Below are positions 7,360 through 19,235 of a stretch of 64,000 bases of DNA, piece by piece. The stretch is from assembly GCA_039803545.1 (NCBI GenBank), contig JBDRYS010000001.1, positions 65,866-129,865 on the forward strand, written 5' to 3'. Every line of letters starts with the position of its first letter. Within the stretch, counting starts at the first letter, position 1. Made by a program: the position numbers and the translations under genes. The DNA comes from a candidate division WOR-3 bacterium (lineage in GTDB: Bacteria > Hydrothermota > Hydrothermia > UBA1063). The notes under the pieces were generated by a model that saw nothing but the letters and a program-made list of their open reading frames with translations, had not been told where the DNA came from and did not search any database.

Positions 7360-8744
7360 GCTCCTTCGCCCTTAAAGATCTCTAAAATTGTTTTTACAAA
7401 GATTGCTAAGTCCAAAAAGATGTTCCAGTTTTTGACGTAATAGAGGTCTAACATAATCCTTTCTTCGAAGGTCAGGGCGTTCCTACCCGAGACCTGCCAT
7501 AAACCCGTAAGACCGGGTTTAACACTTAAAAGTATGTCTTTAACATCTTCAATGACCTCTAGTTCTTCGGGCAAATAAGGCCTTGGACCCACAAGACTCA
7601 TATCCCCCAACAAAACATTAAATAGTTGTGGAAGCTCGTCAAGACTGGTTTTTCTTAAGATTTTGCCAATGGGAGTGACTCTTGGGTCTTTTACGCTCAC
7701 AATTTTTCTAAATTTTTCGTATTCATCTTTAATCTCCGGGTGTTCTCTTAAAAATTCCTGTAGGATTTCCTCGGAGTTTAGATACATGGTGCGGAACTTG
7801 AAGATTTTAATAAGCTTGCCATTCTTCCCAAGCCTTGGCTGAGTGAAGATCACAGGTCCCTTCGATGTAGCAACGATGGTGATGGAGATGAGTGCAATAA
7901 CTGGTAATAAAATTATAATTAAGGGAACGGTGGCGAGAAGATCCAGTAGCCTTTTCAATTTGGCATTTTTCGGGATTAAAAGATTATATTTCAATTTGAG
8001 GCTTTTAAAACCAAAGAAATCAACGATTTCCAGCTCCTGAGGGTTTAAAGCGTGGTTGAAGGCGTTTATTAATATCTCAACATTTTTTTCCCATGCTAAG
8101 TTTTCTATCTTTTTAACCTCCGTAAGCGGTACACCACCTACAATGAGGAGGTCGGGTTCTTTTTCCAAAATAGCTTGTTTTACTATTTCGGCAGACCCAT
8201 TTTTTATATGGGCTACCACATTGATGCCACTGGTTTTCTCCCTTTCGATGGTCCTTTTGAACCATTCCAGTTCCACCGAGTCACCCCAGAAGAGAGCTTT
8301 ATCTCTAAGTAGTCCGATTTCGTAGAGGATTCTTTTTACGATAATTCTACCGACCCAGAGGAGGAAGATGCTTAAAATATAGGAGATTAGGAAAGCAAGC
8401 CTCGAGAACGACGGCTCTACTTTAATGGTATAAAGGAGAAGGGCTGAGAAGGCGGAGGCTATGGTGGTGCCTTTTGCTATTTTCAGTAGTTCTTCACTTT
8501 TGGTAAAGTATTTTGTGTAGAGGCCTTCGTAATAAAAAGTGATGACCCAGATTAAGAAGGCAAAAAAGTATTTTGAATAGTGGGCAATGGGCAGTGCTGG
8601 AGGCAATGTATATTTGGTTGTGCCAATTACATTAACTCTAATGTAATAGCCCGCATAGAAGGAGAAGGCAATGAGAAAGAGATCCAGAAGTACAAGAATA
8701 AATTTAGAGATTAACCTAATGGACCCTTTTCTTATGCCTTCCAT
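7353..8744 (-). CDS. Polyprenyl-phosphate sugar-1-phosphate transferase (WbaP/EpsE type)
   Basis: This family transfers a hexose 1-phosphate from a UDP-sugar to undecaprenyl phosphate, starting O-antigen, capsule or exopolysaccharide synthesis in the inner membrane. The 463-residue protein has four or five N-terminal membrane segments (first about 120 residues), a Rossmann-like CoA_binding_3 part (about 140-235), another membrane hairpin (LLDLLATVPLIIILLPVIAL) and the C-terminal catalytic domain with FKFRTM, RKTSLDELPQLFNVLLGDMS, LVGPRPYLPEE and KPGLTGLWQVSGR. The start overlaps the upstream glycosyltransferase by 13 bp, so the two are one unit. Sugar specificity cannot be read from the sequence. 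Confidence 0.93.
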   Translation of the reverse strand: MEGIRKGSIRLISKFILVLLDLFLIAFSFYAGYYIRVNVIGTTKYTLPPALPIAHYSKYFFAFLIWVITFYYEGLYTKYFTKSEELLKIAKGTTIASAFSALLLYTIKVEPSFSRLAFLISYILSIFLLWVGRIIVKRILYEIGLLRDKALFWGDSVELEWFKRTIEREKTSGINVVAHIKNGSAEIVKQAILEKEPDLLIVGGVPLTEVKKIENLAWEKNVEILINAFNHALNPQELEIVDFFGFKSLKLKYNLLIPKNAKLKRLLDLLATVPLIIILLPVIALISITIVATSKGPVIFTQPRLGKNGKLIKIFKFRTMYLNSEEILQEFLREHPEIKDEYEKFRKIVSVKDPRVTPIGKILRKTSLDELPQLFNVLLGDMSLVGPRPYLPEELEVIEDVKDILLSVKPGLTGLWQVSGRNALTFEERIMLDLYYVKNWNIFLDLAIFVKTILEIFKGEGAY

Positions 8745-9592
8745 TGGCTTTCCTTTACGGGAATATTTATAAAATACCGAAAAGCGATAATCAAGTTGTA
8801 GGTAAGGGATAGGATAAAAACAATAAGTTTTTCGATTGGATTCTTCGAGTGTTTTTTTGTGTAGAGAAAAAAGGAGCGGAGTTTTTGAAATTCCGACTTA
8901 AAAGGTGCCTCTTTTCGTGAAGATCCATGAAAGTGTATAATCTTTGCCCTTGGTTCGTAAATCACTGAATACCCCGATTCTATAAGCCTTTTGAAAAGGT
9001 CGGCGTCTTCGAAGAAGAGGAAAAATTGCTCATCAAATCCCTTCAGGTTCTCGAAAATTTGCCGTGGTGTCATAAAGAAACCGCCGAGGGGAAAAGATTC
9101 CTTAAGGAAGATAGGCTCTTCTATCCTCTCCAGTTCGTAGCCAAAATATTCCTTCTTGATCTTAGAATTTTTGAAGAAAATACGGAGGGGGGATGTTCTG
9201 CTGACTAAGACGTGCTTTAAAGAGGGGAACATCCTTGTGGAAGGTTGAAATGAGTGATCAGGATTTAAAAACCTTGGGGCTGCCACTGAGTTAAATTTTC
9301 TTGTGGTTTCTTCGAGAATTCTTACTGTATCGGGAGAGGCAACAGTGTCTGGATTCATAAAAAGTAGAAAGTCTCCCCTGGCCACTCTGGCACCAAAGTT
9401 ACAGCCCGATGCGTAGCCTTTGTTTTGCCTGTTTATTACCTTGGTGTTTGGAAATTTTTGAGTGAATTCCTTTAGGTCCTCTTCGGGGCTGTGATTGACA
9501 ATAACTATTTCATCAACCTGATTGTAGATGGAGTCCAAACAGCGTTTCAATAATTTCCCTGATCGATAATTTACAATTATTGCAGAGACCAT
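8732..9592 (-). CDS. Family 2 glycosyltransferase (rhamnosyltransferase-like)
   Basis: A 286-residue GT-A fold enzyme that adds a sugar to a cell-surface glycan, probably on the lipid carrier loaded by the downstream transferase. It opens with VSAIIVNYRSGKLLKRCLDS, shows the nucleotide-sugar region GDFLLFMNPDTVASPDT (a DxD-like NPD motif) and LKGFDEQFFLFFEDADLFKRL, which is typical of WbbL-like rhamnosyltransferases. A C-terminal hydrophobic stretch (LIVFILSLTYNLIIAFRYF) may hold it at the membrane. Its promoter overlaps that of divergent secA, and AAAAGGA precedes the ATG. Confidence 0.9.
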   Translation of the reverse strand: MVSAIIVNYRSGKLLKRCLDSIYNQVDEIVIVNHSPEEDLKEFTQKFPNTKVINRQNKGYASGCNFGARVARGDFLLFMNPDTVASPDTVRILEETTRKFNSVAAPRFLNPDHSFQPSTRMFPSLKHVLVSRTSPLRIFFKNSKIKKEYFGYELERIEEPIFLKESFPLGGFFMTPRQIFENLKGFDEQFFLFFEDADLFKRLIESGYSVIYEPRAKIIHFHGSSRKEAPFKSEFQKLRSFFLYTKKHSKNPIEKLIVFILSLTYNLIIAFRYFINIPVKESQWKA

Positions 9593-9603
9593 TGTTCCTT
9601 TTA

Positions 9604-9632
9604 ATTTTACACTGGCGGGTTTATAATTACAA
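9604..9632 (-). promoter_or_regulatory. Promoter of the glycosyltransferase pair, overlapping the secA promoter
   Basis: On the minus strand: TTGTAA (9632-9627), 17-bp spacer, TAAAAT (9609-9604). The spacer contains the plus-strand TATAAT (9622-9627) of secA, so the two divergent promoters physically overlap. Confidence 0.6.
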
Positions 9633-9646
9633 CGAGGAGTGGAGCC

Positions 9647-12553
9647 ATGTTTAAATTTTTAATGGAAAAAATAATAGGCTCAAGGAACGACCGGGAAATA
9701 AAGAAACTCTGGCCCATTGTTGAGAAAATAAATGAGATTTACGAAACTTATCATTCATTGAAAGATGAAGACCTAATAAAGAAAACTGAGGAGTTTGAAA
9801 AGCGTATCAGGGATGGCGAAGATCCTTTTGAAATACTGCCTGAGGCTTTTGCCCTTGTTAAAGAGGCGACGAGAAGATTGTGCGGAAAGAAATGGGAAGT
9901 TACGGGCCATATGTGGGAATGGGATATGATCCCCTTTGATGTCCAATTACTCGGTGCTATCGTACTTTTCCAGGGAAAGATTGCGGAGATGAAGACAGGT
10001 GAAGGTAAAACCCTCGTTGCGACAATGCCCCTTTATCTTCACGGGATCATAGGAAGGATTAAGGGGACCGGGGTGCACCTGGTCACAGTGAATGATTATC
10101 TTGCCCGCAGAGATAGGCAATGGATGGGACCCGTTTATGAAAGCCTTGGCTTAAGTGTTGGCGTGATCCAGAACGATATGGATAATGCTCGAAGGAAGAT
10201 TGAATATCAGAAAGATATAACCTACGGAACTAACAACGAATTTGGATTCGACTACCTGAGGGATAACATGGTTTACAGGGCAGAGGACAGGGTCCAGCGT
10301 GGTCACTACTATGCCATTGTGGATGAGGTCGACTCTATTTTGATCGATGAGGCGAGGACCCCATTAATTATCTCTGGACCTGTCGAATACTCTTCTGCAG
10401 AGATTTACAGGGAAATGAAACCCCTTGCAGAGAATTTAGTGAGGAAACAGACTCAACTGGTTACCCAGCTTCTCTTTGTTGCTGAGAATCTACTAAAACA
10501 GGGTAAGGAATTTGAGGCGGCGGAAAAGATTATTCAAGCGAGGATGGGTATGCCTAAGGCAAAGAAGCTATTCAAAATGCTCCAGGAACCTGGAATTATG
10601 AAGCTTGTGGATAAGGTTGAGTTAGAGTTGATGAAGGAAGTTAACATAGGTGGTGAAAAGACGAAGAGAATTGAAGAGCTTAAGGAAGAACTTTATTTCT
10701 GGGTTGATGAGAAGTCCCATTCTGTTGAAATAACAGAAAAGGGCAGGGAAGAGGTGGAGAAGAGGGAAAAGGGCCTCTTTGCCCTTCCTGATCTTTCTAC
10801 AGAACTTCATAAGCTTGATGAGGACAAAAATCTATCTGCTCGCGAGCGCTTTTATGAAAAAGAGAGGATTCTCAGAGAATATGCGGAGAAGAGTGATAAG
10901 ATTCATGCCCTGAAACAGTTACTCAAGGCTTACATGCTTTTCGAGAAGGATGTGGACTATGTGGTGATGGACGGGAAAGTTATAATCGTGGATGAATTCA
11001 CAGGAAGATTGATGCCAGGAAGAAGATGGTCTGATGGACTCCATGAGGCAGTCGAAGCAAAAGAGGGCGTGACAATCCAGAGAGAAACCCAGACCCTTGC
11101 CACCATTACCATTCAGAACTACTTTAGGATGTATGAAAAACTGGCTGGTATGACAGGTACCGCAATGACTGAGGCCCAGGAGTTCTGGGAGATCTACAAA
11201 CTCGATGTGATTCAGATTCCTACCAACAAACCCATTCGCAGGGTGGACTATCCCGATATAATTTTTAAGACGAAGAAGGAAAAATATGAGGCCATTATAA
11301 ATGAAATCGAAAAATGGCATAGGGTTGGCAGGCCTATTCTCGTGGGGACCACGTCAGTGGAAGTTTCTGAGCTGCTGTCCAGGTTGTTAAAGAGGAAGGG
11401 GATACCTCATCAGGTTTTGAACGCCAAATACCACGAAAAGGAAGCGGAAATCATAGCGAGGGCTGGTCAGTTTGGGGCAGTTACCATTGCAACCAACATG
11501 GCAGGTAGAGGAACGGATATTAAATTGGGCCCAAACGTTGTTCGGGCAAAGGAGTGTGCTATAAATACGCCAAATCCAACCCCTGGTCTTACCTGTACAG
11601 AGGATCCTAAGAAGTGTATTAAGGAAGGAGTTCCCTGTGGGCTTTACATTATTGGCACCGAGAAACACGAAGCCCGTAGAATTGATAATCAGCTGAGGGG
11701 AAGGGCTGGAAGGCAGGGTGATCCTGGCTCTTCGAGATTTTTCCTATCCTTGGAAGACGACCTTTTGAGACTCTTTGGTTCCGATAGGGTGATGGAACTT
11801 ATGGAAAGATTTGGAAGCAAGGATGAGGGGCCTATCGAATCTCCTATGGTGACAAAGGCTCTTGAAACGGCACAGAAGCGGGTTGAGATGCAGAATTTCC
11901 AGATTAGAAAGAGACTCCTTGAGTATGATGATGTGATGAATAGGCAAAGGGAAGTAATTTATGGCCTCAGAAACGACATCCTTGACGGTAAGGATTTAAG
12001 GGGATTGGTCCTTGATTACGCAAAGGGTATTGCGGAAGACCTTATAGAGAAATATTTAAGGAATAATGAGAGGGATGATTCCTGGAATCTTCAGGATTTG
12101 AGGAACGAGCTTGCCTACTTCTTCCTTTATGATTTTTCCGAGATGTTGAATGTGAAGAGTAAACAGGAAGTAAAGGAACTGGTTTTCAATAAGCTTGAGG
12201 ACCTTTATAAAGAACGGGAGGAGGCCTTTGGTGATGAAAAGATGAGGGAGATGGAGAGGATTGTCTTATTAACGACCCTGGATCATCTCTGGAGAGAACA
12301 CCTTTATGCCCTTGACCATTTGAGAGAGGGGGTCTATTTGAGGGCATATGCTCAAAAAGATCCATTGGTGGAGTATAAAAAAGAGAGCCTTGAACTGTTT
12401 GATGAGCTTATGGAGAGGATCCGAAACGAAAGTGTGATGAGGATTTTCCGCATTGAAGTTCCAAAAATGCCAAAGAAGTTCGCCGAAAGGATGGTTGCCT
12501 TCAAGCCCTCCATTGACACCCAGAAGGGAGGGCAGACCGAAAAGTCAAAGTAA
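9647..12553 (+). CDS. secA: Preprotein translocase ATPase SecA
   Basis: SecA drives unfolded secretory proteins through SecYEG using ATP. The 968-residue protein has Walker A MKTGEGKTLVATM, the DEAD-like VDEVDSILIDEARTPLI, the helicase motif TNMAGRGTDIKLG and RIDNQLRGRAGRQGDPG, and the C-terminal helical scaffold. Two points are unusual. Between GRGTDIKLG and GLYIIGTEKHEARR there is an extra segment with cysteines at about 637, 650, 657 and 664 (C-x12-C-x6-C-x6-C). The usual C-terminal zinc motif (CxCxnCH) is missing; the protein ends in a short polar tail. The start has GAGGAG 7 bases upstream and TATAAT at 9622-9627. Confidence 0.97.
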   Translation: MFKFLMEKIIGSRNDREIKKLWPIVEKINEIYETYHSLKDEDLIKKTEEFEKRIRDGEDPFEILPEAFALVKEATRRLCGKKWEVTGHMWEWDMIPFDVQLLGAIVLFQGKIAEMKTGEGKTLVATMPLYLHGIIGRIKGTGVHLVTVNDYLARRDRQWMGPVYESLGLSVGVIQNDMDNARRKIEYQKDITYGTNNEFGFDYLRDNMVYRAEDRVQRGHYYAIVDEVDSILIDEARTPLIISGPVEYSSAEIYREMKPLAENLVRKQTQLVTQLLFVAENLLKQGKEFEAAEKIIQARMGMPKAKKLFKMLQEPGIMKLVDKVELELMKEVNIGGEKTKRIEELKEELYFWVDEKSHSVEITEKGREEVEKREKGLFALPDLSTELHKLDEDKNLSARERFYEKERILREYAEKSDKIHALKQLLKAYMLFEKDVDYVVMDGKVIIVDEFTGRLMPGRRWSDGLHEAVEAKEGVTIQRETQTLATITIQNYFRMYEKLAGMTGTAMTEAQEFWEIYKLDVIQIPTNKPIRRVDYPDIIFKTKKEKYEAIINEIEKWHRVGRPILVGTTSVEVSELLSRLLKRKGIPHQVLNAKYHEKEAEIIARAGQFGAVTIATNMAGRGTDIKLGPNVVRAKECAINTPNPTPGLTCTEDPKKCIKEGVPCGLYIIGTEKHEARRIDNQLRGRAGRQGDPGSSRFFLSLEDDLLRLFGSDRVMELMERFGSKDEGPIESPMVTKALETAQKRVEMQNFQIRKRLLEYDDVMNRQREVIYGLRNDILDGKDLRGLVLDYAKGIAEDLIEKYLRNNERDDSWNLQDLRNELAYFFLYDFSEMLNVKSKQEVKELVFNKLEDLYKEREEAFGDEKMREMERIVLLTTLDHLWREHLYALDHLREGVYLRAYAQKDPLVEYKKESLELFDELMERIRNESVMRIFRIEVPKMPKKFAERMVAFKPSIDTQKGGQTEKSK

Positions 12554-12574
12554 AAGAATTAAGGAGGTACTAAA

Positions 12575-12988
12575 ATGAAGGTAAATTTGAAATGGGAAGA
12601 GGGCTTGAAATTTAAAGCTGAAACCCCTTCGGGTCACGAGCTTTATCTTGATTCTGCTCACAAAGAGGATGGAAAAAGTGCCGGACCTGCTCCTATGGAA
12701 CTTCTTTTGGTCGCCCTTGGTGGGTGCACAGCTATGGATGTTATATCGATTTTGAATAAAATGAGAGAAAAGGTGAAAGAGTTCAGTGTTGAAGTGGAAG
12801 GTGAAAGAGCTCCTGAACATCCAAAATATTACACAAAGATTCACATTAAGTATATCTTCAAAGGTGAAAACCTGAAGGAAGAAAACATCCAGAAAGCCAT
12901 CCAGCTTTCTCAGGATAAATATTGTAGTGTTTCAGCCAATTTGAGAGGAAAATCGGAAATTACCTACTCCTACGAAATAAGAGAATAG
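12575..12988 (+). CDS. OsmC/Ohr family peroxiredoxin-like protein
   Basis: OsmC-family proteins reduce organic hydroperoxides with two cysteines. The 137-residue protein carries both: ALGGCTAMDV (about residue 50) and KYCSVSANL (about 113), within the usual fold order. A good Shine-Dalgarno site (GGAGGTACTAAA) precedes the ATG. It follows secA by 21 bases and precedes the tRNA thiolase by 22, so it is probably read from the secA promoter. Subfamily (OsmC or YhfA-like) cannot be settled by eye. Confidence 0.9.
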   Translation: MKVNLKWEEGLKFKAETPSGHELYLDSAHKEDGKSAGPAPMELLLVALGGCTAMDVISILNKMREKVKEFSVEVEGERAPEHPKYYTKIHIKYIFKGENLKEENIQKAIQLSQDKYCSVSANLRGKSEITYSYEIRE

Positions 12989-13010
12989 TTCCTTGCAAAG
13001 CTTAAAGGCC

Positions 13011-13904
13011 ATGAGAAAGTGTATAAAATGCAAGGGGCTTACTGAAATTTTTATTCCACACCATCGACTCTCCCTTTGTAATGAGCACTATATTGAATGG
13101 TATCAAAAAAGGGTTGATACTACTATCAAAGAGTTTAAGATGTTTTCAAAGGAAGACCGCATTCTCGTTGCGGTGTCCGGAGGTAAAGATAGCCTTGCCC
13201 TCTGGCATGCCCTTGTCTCTCTTGGCTACGAAGCTGATGGTTTTATAATTGACCTTGGTTTTGGTCAGTATTCTGAAGATTCTTTGAATGTCTCTAAGAA
13301 ACTTGCAGAAAAGTTGAACAGGCCTCTCCACATTTTGGATTTGAATAAAGAGTTTTATAGCATTGAAGAGATTAAGAAAAAAGACCGCAGGCCCATCTGT
13401 TCCCTCTGTGGCACCGTGAAGAGGTATTTTATCAACCTTTACGCTAAGAAACTGGGATATCAAATCGTTGCAACTGGTCATAACTTAGACGATGAAGTGG
13501 CGGTTCTATTGGTTAACACCCTCTCCTGGAATTTAGAATACCTGAGGAGGCAATATCCCGTTTTGAAAGAGGGAAATGGCTTTGTAAGAAAAGTAAAACC
13601 TCTTTGTAAAACCACGGAGATGGAGAACAGGATTTATGTGGAGGTTAATGGGATAGAGTATGTGGAATACAAGTGCCCATATTCGAAGGGGGCAACAAGC
13701 TTAGAGTATAAAAAATTTATTGAGGATCTTGAAAAAACCAGCCCTGGAACCAAATTGAGATTCTATTCGGAGTTTTTGAGAAAGATTTATCCTTTGCTTC
13801 AAGTTGTAGAGGACCAAGGGGTAAAGCCCTGCAAAATATGCGGTGAGCCAACTTCAGGGGAGGTATGTGCGGTATGCTCAATAAAACAAAAAATGTCGCA
13901 TTAG
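13011..13904 (+). CDS. ttuA: tRNA 2-thiolation enzyme, TtuA/TtcA group (TIGR00269-like)
   Basis: An adenylating tRNA thiolase of about 297 residues. It has two zinc fingers (CIKCKG with CNEH at the N-terminus, CKICG with CAVC at the C-terminus), the PP-loop ILVAVSGGKDSLALWHAL, the cluster motif CSLCG and a later Cys in YKCPYSKG. This layout matches Thermus TtuA, which makes 2-thioribothymidine at position 54 of tRNA and stabilises tRNA at high temperature, rather than E. coli TtcA, which lacks the two fingers. ATG 13011 is preferred over an upstream TTG at 12993. The 3' end overlaps the next gene by 31 bp. Archaeal Ncs6-type enzymes are close relatives, so the exact modified position is inferred. 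Confidence 0.85.
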   Translation: MRKCIKCKGLTEIFIPHHRLSLCNEHYIEWYQKRVDTTIKEFKMFSKEDRILVAVSGGKDSLALWHALVSLGYEADGFIIDLGFGQYSEDSLNVSKKLAEKLNRPLHILDLNKEFYSIEEIKKKDRRPICSLCGTVKRYFINLYAKKLGYQIVATGHNLDDEVAVLLVNTLSWNLEYLRRQYPVLKEGNGFVRKVKPLCKTTEMENRIYVEVNGIEYVEYKCPYSKGATSLEYKKFIEDLEKTSPGTKLRFYSEFLRKIYPLLQVVEDQGVKPCKICGEPTSGEVCAVCSIKQKMSH

Positions 13905-14725
13905 GACTGCTTCTCTTTTTACTTATGGCGGTCCTGAGTTGTAAAAAGGAGAGCAAAATGCATTCAAATCTTGAACATGCTAATAAAAAATACTGGAAAG
14001 GAAGTTATTTTGTGCAGAAAACGATAAAGGATATCGATTTGAATAAATGGACGGTAAGGGCAAAGGTCGATGGCAAGTGGCAGACTTTCCAAATAGTTGA
14101 TCTTCCTGATGCCTTTGTGAATTGGAGTGTCAATAGAAGACTGGAAACCCTTGATAGGGTAAGAAGTAATCAGCCTCCTTCCCTCTCAGGTCCCCACAAC
14201 GGGATGGTTGCTTCTTACGGTATAAGGAGAAAGGATTCGAAATTTATTATTAATAATGCGGTGAAAGGTATGGGGTTTTTGCCAAAACCGGAAAAGGTAA
14301 AGGAGTTGATTACTCTCCTTGAATCAACGATAGATTCTTCTGATGAGTATAAACTCAATGTTCTCGAAAATCTTTACAAGAATGCAGATGAATACTTTAC
14401 ACGGAAGGGGCTTGTATCTCTCGAACTTTATACTAATCCTGGGTTTGAGACCCACACATTCTTAAATGAGATGGAAAATCCCGCTGTTTCTATTGTCTTC
14501 CTTGATATTCCAAGTTTTGAGGTGAGAGCCCTGGCGAGGCTTCTACATCCGGAGGACCCGATCCTTAGTGAATATGAGAAAGATATCGTCAAATATGCGA
14601 ATCTTATTCATTCTTATTTCCATGGCCATTTTGACAGGGAATTTATTGCGGTAATTTACTATGTTGTCGAAGTCTTTGACAACACCCCTGGAAGAGGAGG
14701 GCTCGGTAAGCGGGTAGTCCCTCCA

Positions 14726-14734
<9 letters not shown>
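13874..14734 (+). CDS. Predicted lipoprotein of unknown function
   Basis: I do not recognise this family. The 286-residue protein begins with a lipoprotein signal (LGLLLFLLMAVLSCKKE, Cys about residue 24). The rest is soluble and mixed alpha/beta: an early part rich in Lys and Trp (YWKGSYFVQKT, DLNKWTVRAKVDGKWQTF), then a helical part. ATG 13874 is chosen because GGGGAGG lies about 10 bases upstream; ATG 13865 is too close to that site. It overlaps the tRNA thiolase by 31 bp and so is likely co-translated. Its end overlaps the convergent SpoIID-like gene by 9 bp. Confidence 0.75.
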
Positions 14735-17817
<3,083 letters not shown>

Positions 17818-17819
17818 TC

Positions 17820-17938
17820 AAGGGGCAAACAGGACCCGGGAGTAGACCTTATTTAGGGCGTGGGAAATAGGGTCATATAAGTGGGTCATGAGTCAGCTCC
17901 TTAGGGCTTGCCTAAGCTTATAGGTTGTCTTGCCCCTT
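17820..17938 (+). ncRNA. Structured RNA element before rocD (leader, riboswitch or small RNA)
   Basis: Four mutually compatible helices account for most of 119 bases. Closing stem: 17820-17836 with 17923-17938 (AAGGGGCAA/TTGCCCCTT, then ACA/TGT and ACC/GGT with small bulges). Hairpin: 17845-17854 with 17865-17874, ten pairs around a 10-base loop. Stem: TATAAG (17876-17881) with CTTATA (17917-17922), stacked on the closing stem. Inner hairpin: CTTAGG (17900-17905) with CCTAAG (17911-17916). One pair (17849/17870) is a G-U wobble on the plus strand but A-C on the minus strand, so the plus strand is favoured. T-rich sequence follows. The ATG of rocD lies 50 bases downstream. It matches no riboswitch I can recall; a 6S-like RNA is possible. 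I see no clear promoter. Confidence 0.5.
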
Positions 17939-17988
17939 TGTTTTTCCTTTCACAATCGCTTAAAATTAAGAAAAAAGGAGGTAACCGA

Positions 17989-19191
17989 ATGAGCCTTACA
18001 GAAGAATTCATAAAAGAGGCTGAAAGGTATAGTGCTCATAATTATCATCCTCTTCCTGTTGTTCTGTCCAAAGGTGAAGGAGTTTGGGTTTGGGACGTTG
18101 AAGGAAAGAAGTATCTTGACTGCTTAAGTGCTTATTCTGCTGTGAACCAGGGGCATAGGCATCCAAAGATTATCAATGCTCTCATTGAACAGGCAAATAG
18201 AATAACGCTCACTTCGAGGGCTTTCCACAATGATAAGATGGGTGCTTTTTTGAAAAAGTTGTGCGAAGTTGCTGGCTTTGATAAGGCGCTTCCTATGAAT
18301 ACAGGTGCAGAGGCGGTAGAGACCGCTATAAAGACTGCGAGGAAATGGGGGTATTTAAAAAAGAGGGTTGAGGAAGACAAGGCTGAAATAATAGTTTGTG
18401 AGAACAATTTCCATGGCAGGACCATAACGATAATCAGTTTTTCTACCGAACCCCAGTACCGGTTCGGTTTTGGTCCCTTTACTTCCGGATTTAAGGTAAT
18501 TCCCTTTGGAGATGCAGAAGCCCTTGAAAAGGCAATAACCCCAAATACTGTAGGTTTCCTTGTGGAACCTATTCAGGGGGAGGGAGGAGTTATTGTACCT
18601 CCTGATGGGTACTACAAGGCTATCAGAGAAATCACGAAAAAACATAATGTTCTCCTTATGGCCGACGAGATTCAAACGGGATTTGGAAGAACTGGAACCC
18701 TTTTTGCAATGGACAGGGAAGGGGTGAAGCCGGACATTCTCATTGTCGGAAAGGCCCTTGGTGGAGGTGTTTACCCTGTTTCTGCTATTCTTGCTAATAA
18801 CGATGTGATGGATGTCTTCAGGCCTGGTGACCATGGCTCCACCTTTGGTGGAAATCCCCTCGCTGCTGCAGTGGGAATGGCAGCCATTGATGTGATAATT
18901 GAAGAGAGATTGCCGGAAAGAGCCGAAGAACTTGGTAATTACTTTATGAAGAGGCTTAGAGAGATTAATAGTCCCTATGTTAAAGAGGTGAGGGGGAGAG
19001 GCCTTCTTATCGGTGTTGAAATTAAGAAAGAGTATGGAACTGCACGGCCATTCTGCGAGAAGCTGATGGAACTTGGAATCCTTGCGAAGGAGACCCACGA
19101 CCAGGTGATTCGTTTTGCACCACCACTGGTAATTACAAAGGAAGAGATCGACTGGGCACTTGAGAGGATTGAGAAGGTATTAAAAGCTTAA
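17989..19191 (+). CDS. rocD: Ornithine aminotransferase (class III PLP aminotransferase)
   Basis: The enzyme interconverts ornithine plus 2-oxoglutarate and glutamate-5-semialdehyde plus glutamate, linking arginine, proline and glutamate metabolism. The 400-residue protein has SAYSAVNQGHRHPKI, MNTGAEAVETAIKTAR, HGRTITIISFSTEP, ADEIQTGFGRTG, the PLP lysine in LIVGKALGGGVYPVSA and GSTFGGNPLAAAVG. These favour ornithine aminotransferase over acetylornithine aminotransferase. ATG 17989 with AAGGAGGTAACCGA is clearly preferred to a TTG at 17908, which would lie inside the structured element. A strong terminator follows. Confidence 0.94.
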   Translation: MSLTEEFIKEAERYSAHNYHPLPVVLSKGEGVWVWDVEGKKYLDCLSAYSAVNQGHRHPKIINALIEQANRITLTSRAFHNDKMGAFLKKLCEVAGFDKALPMNTGAEAVETAIKTARKWGYLKKRVEEDKAEIIVCENNFHGRTITIISFSTEPQYRFGFGPFTSGFKVIPFGDAEALEKAITPNTVGFLVEPIQGEGGVIVPPDGYYKAIREITKKHNVLLMADEIQTGFGRTGTLFAMDREGVKPDILIVGKALGGGVYPVSAILANNDVMDVFRPGDHGSTFGGNPLAAAVGMAAIDVIIEERLPERAEELGNYFMKRLREINSPYVKEVRGRGLLIGVEIKKEYGTARPFCEKLMELGILAKETHDQVIRFAPPLVITKEEIDWALERIEKVLKA

Positions 19192-19197
19192 AATTTT

Positions 19198-19235
19198 GAG
19201 GCCCCCTTCTTGCAGAAGGGGGCCTCTTTATTTTT
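19198..19235 (+). terminator. Intrinsic terminator after rocD
   Basis: Perfect 13-bp stem (19198-19210 with 19214-19226; GAGGCCCCC core) and a TGC loop, then TTTATTTTT. It touches the stop codon of convergent tatD. Confidence 0.93.

Noticed and set aside
17820-17938. T-box, TPP, c-di-GMP-I or SRP RNA identity for the structured element
   Set aside because: The diagnostic conserved strings of these RNAs, such as the T-box GGUGGNACC or the SRP GGAAGNAGC, are absent.
18355-19098. Long open frame (247 codons) opposite rocD
   Set aside because: It is fully antisense to a well-conserved PLP enzyme, has no Shine-Dalgarno site and no recognisable protein features; several similar frames opposite secA and ligA were dropped for the same reason.
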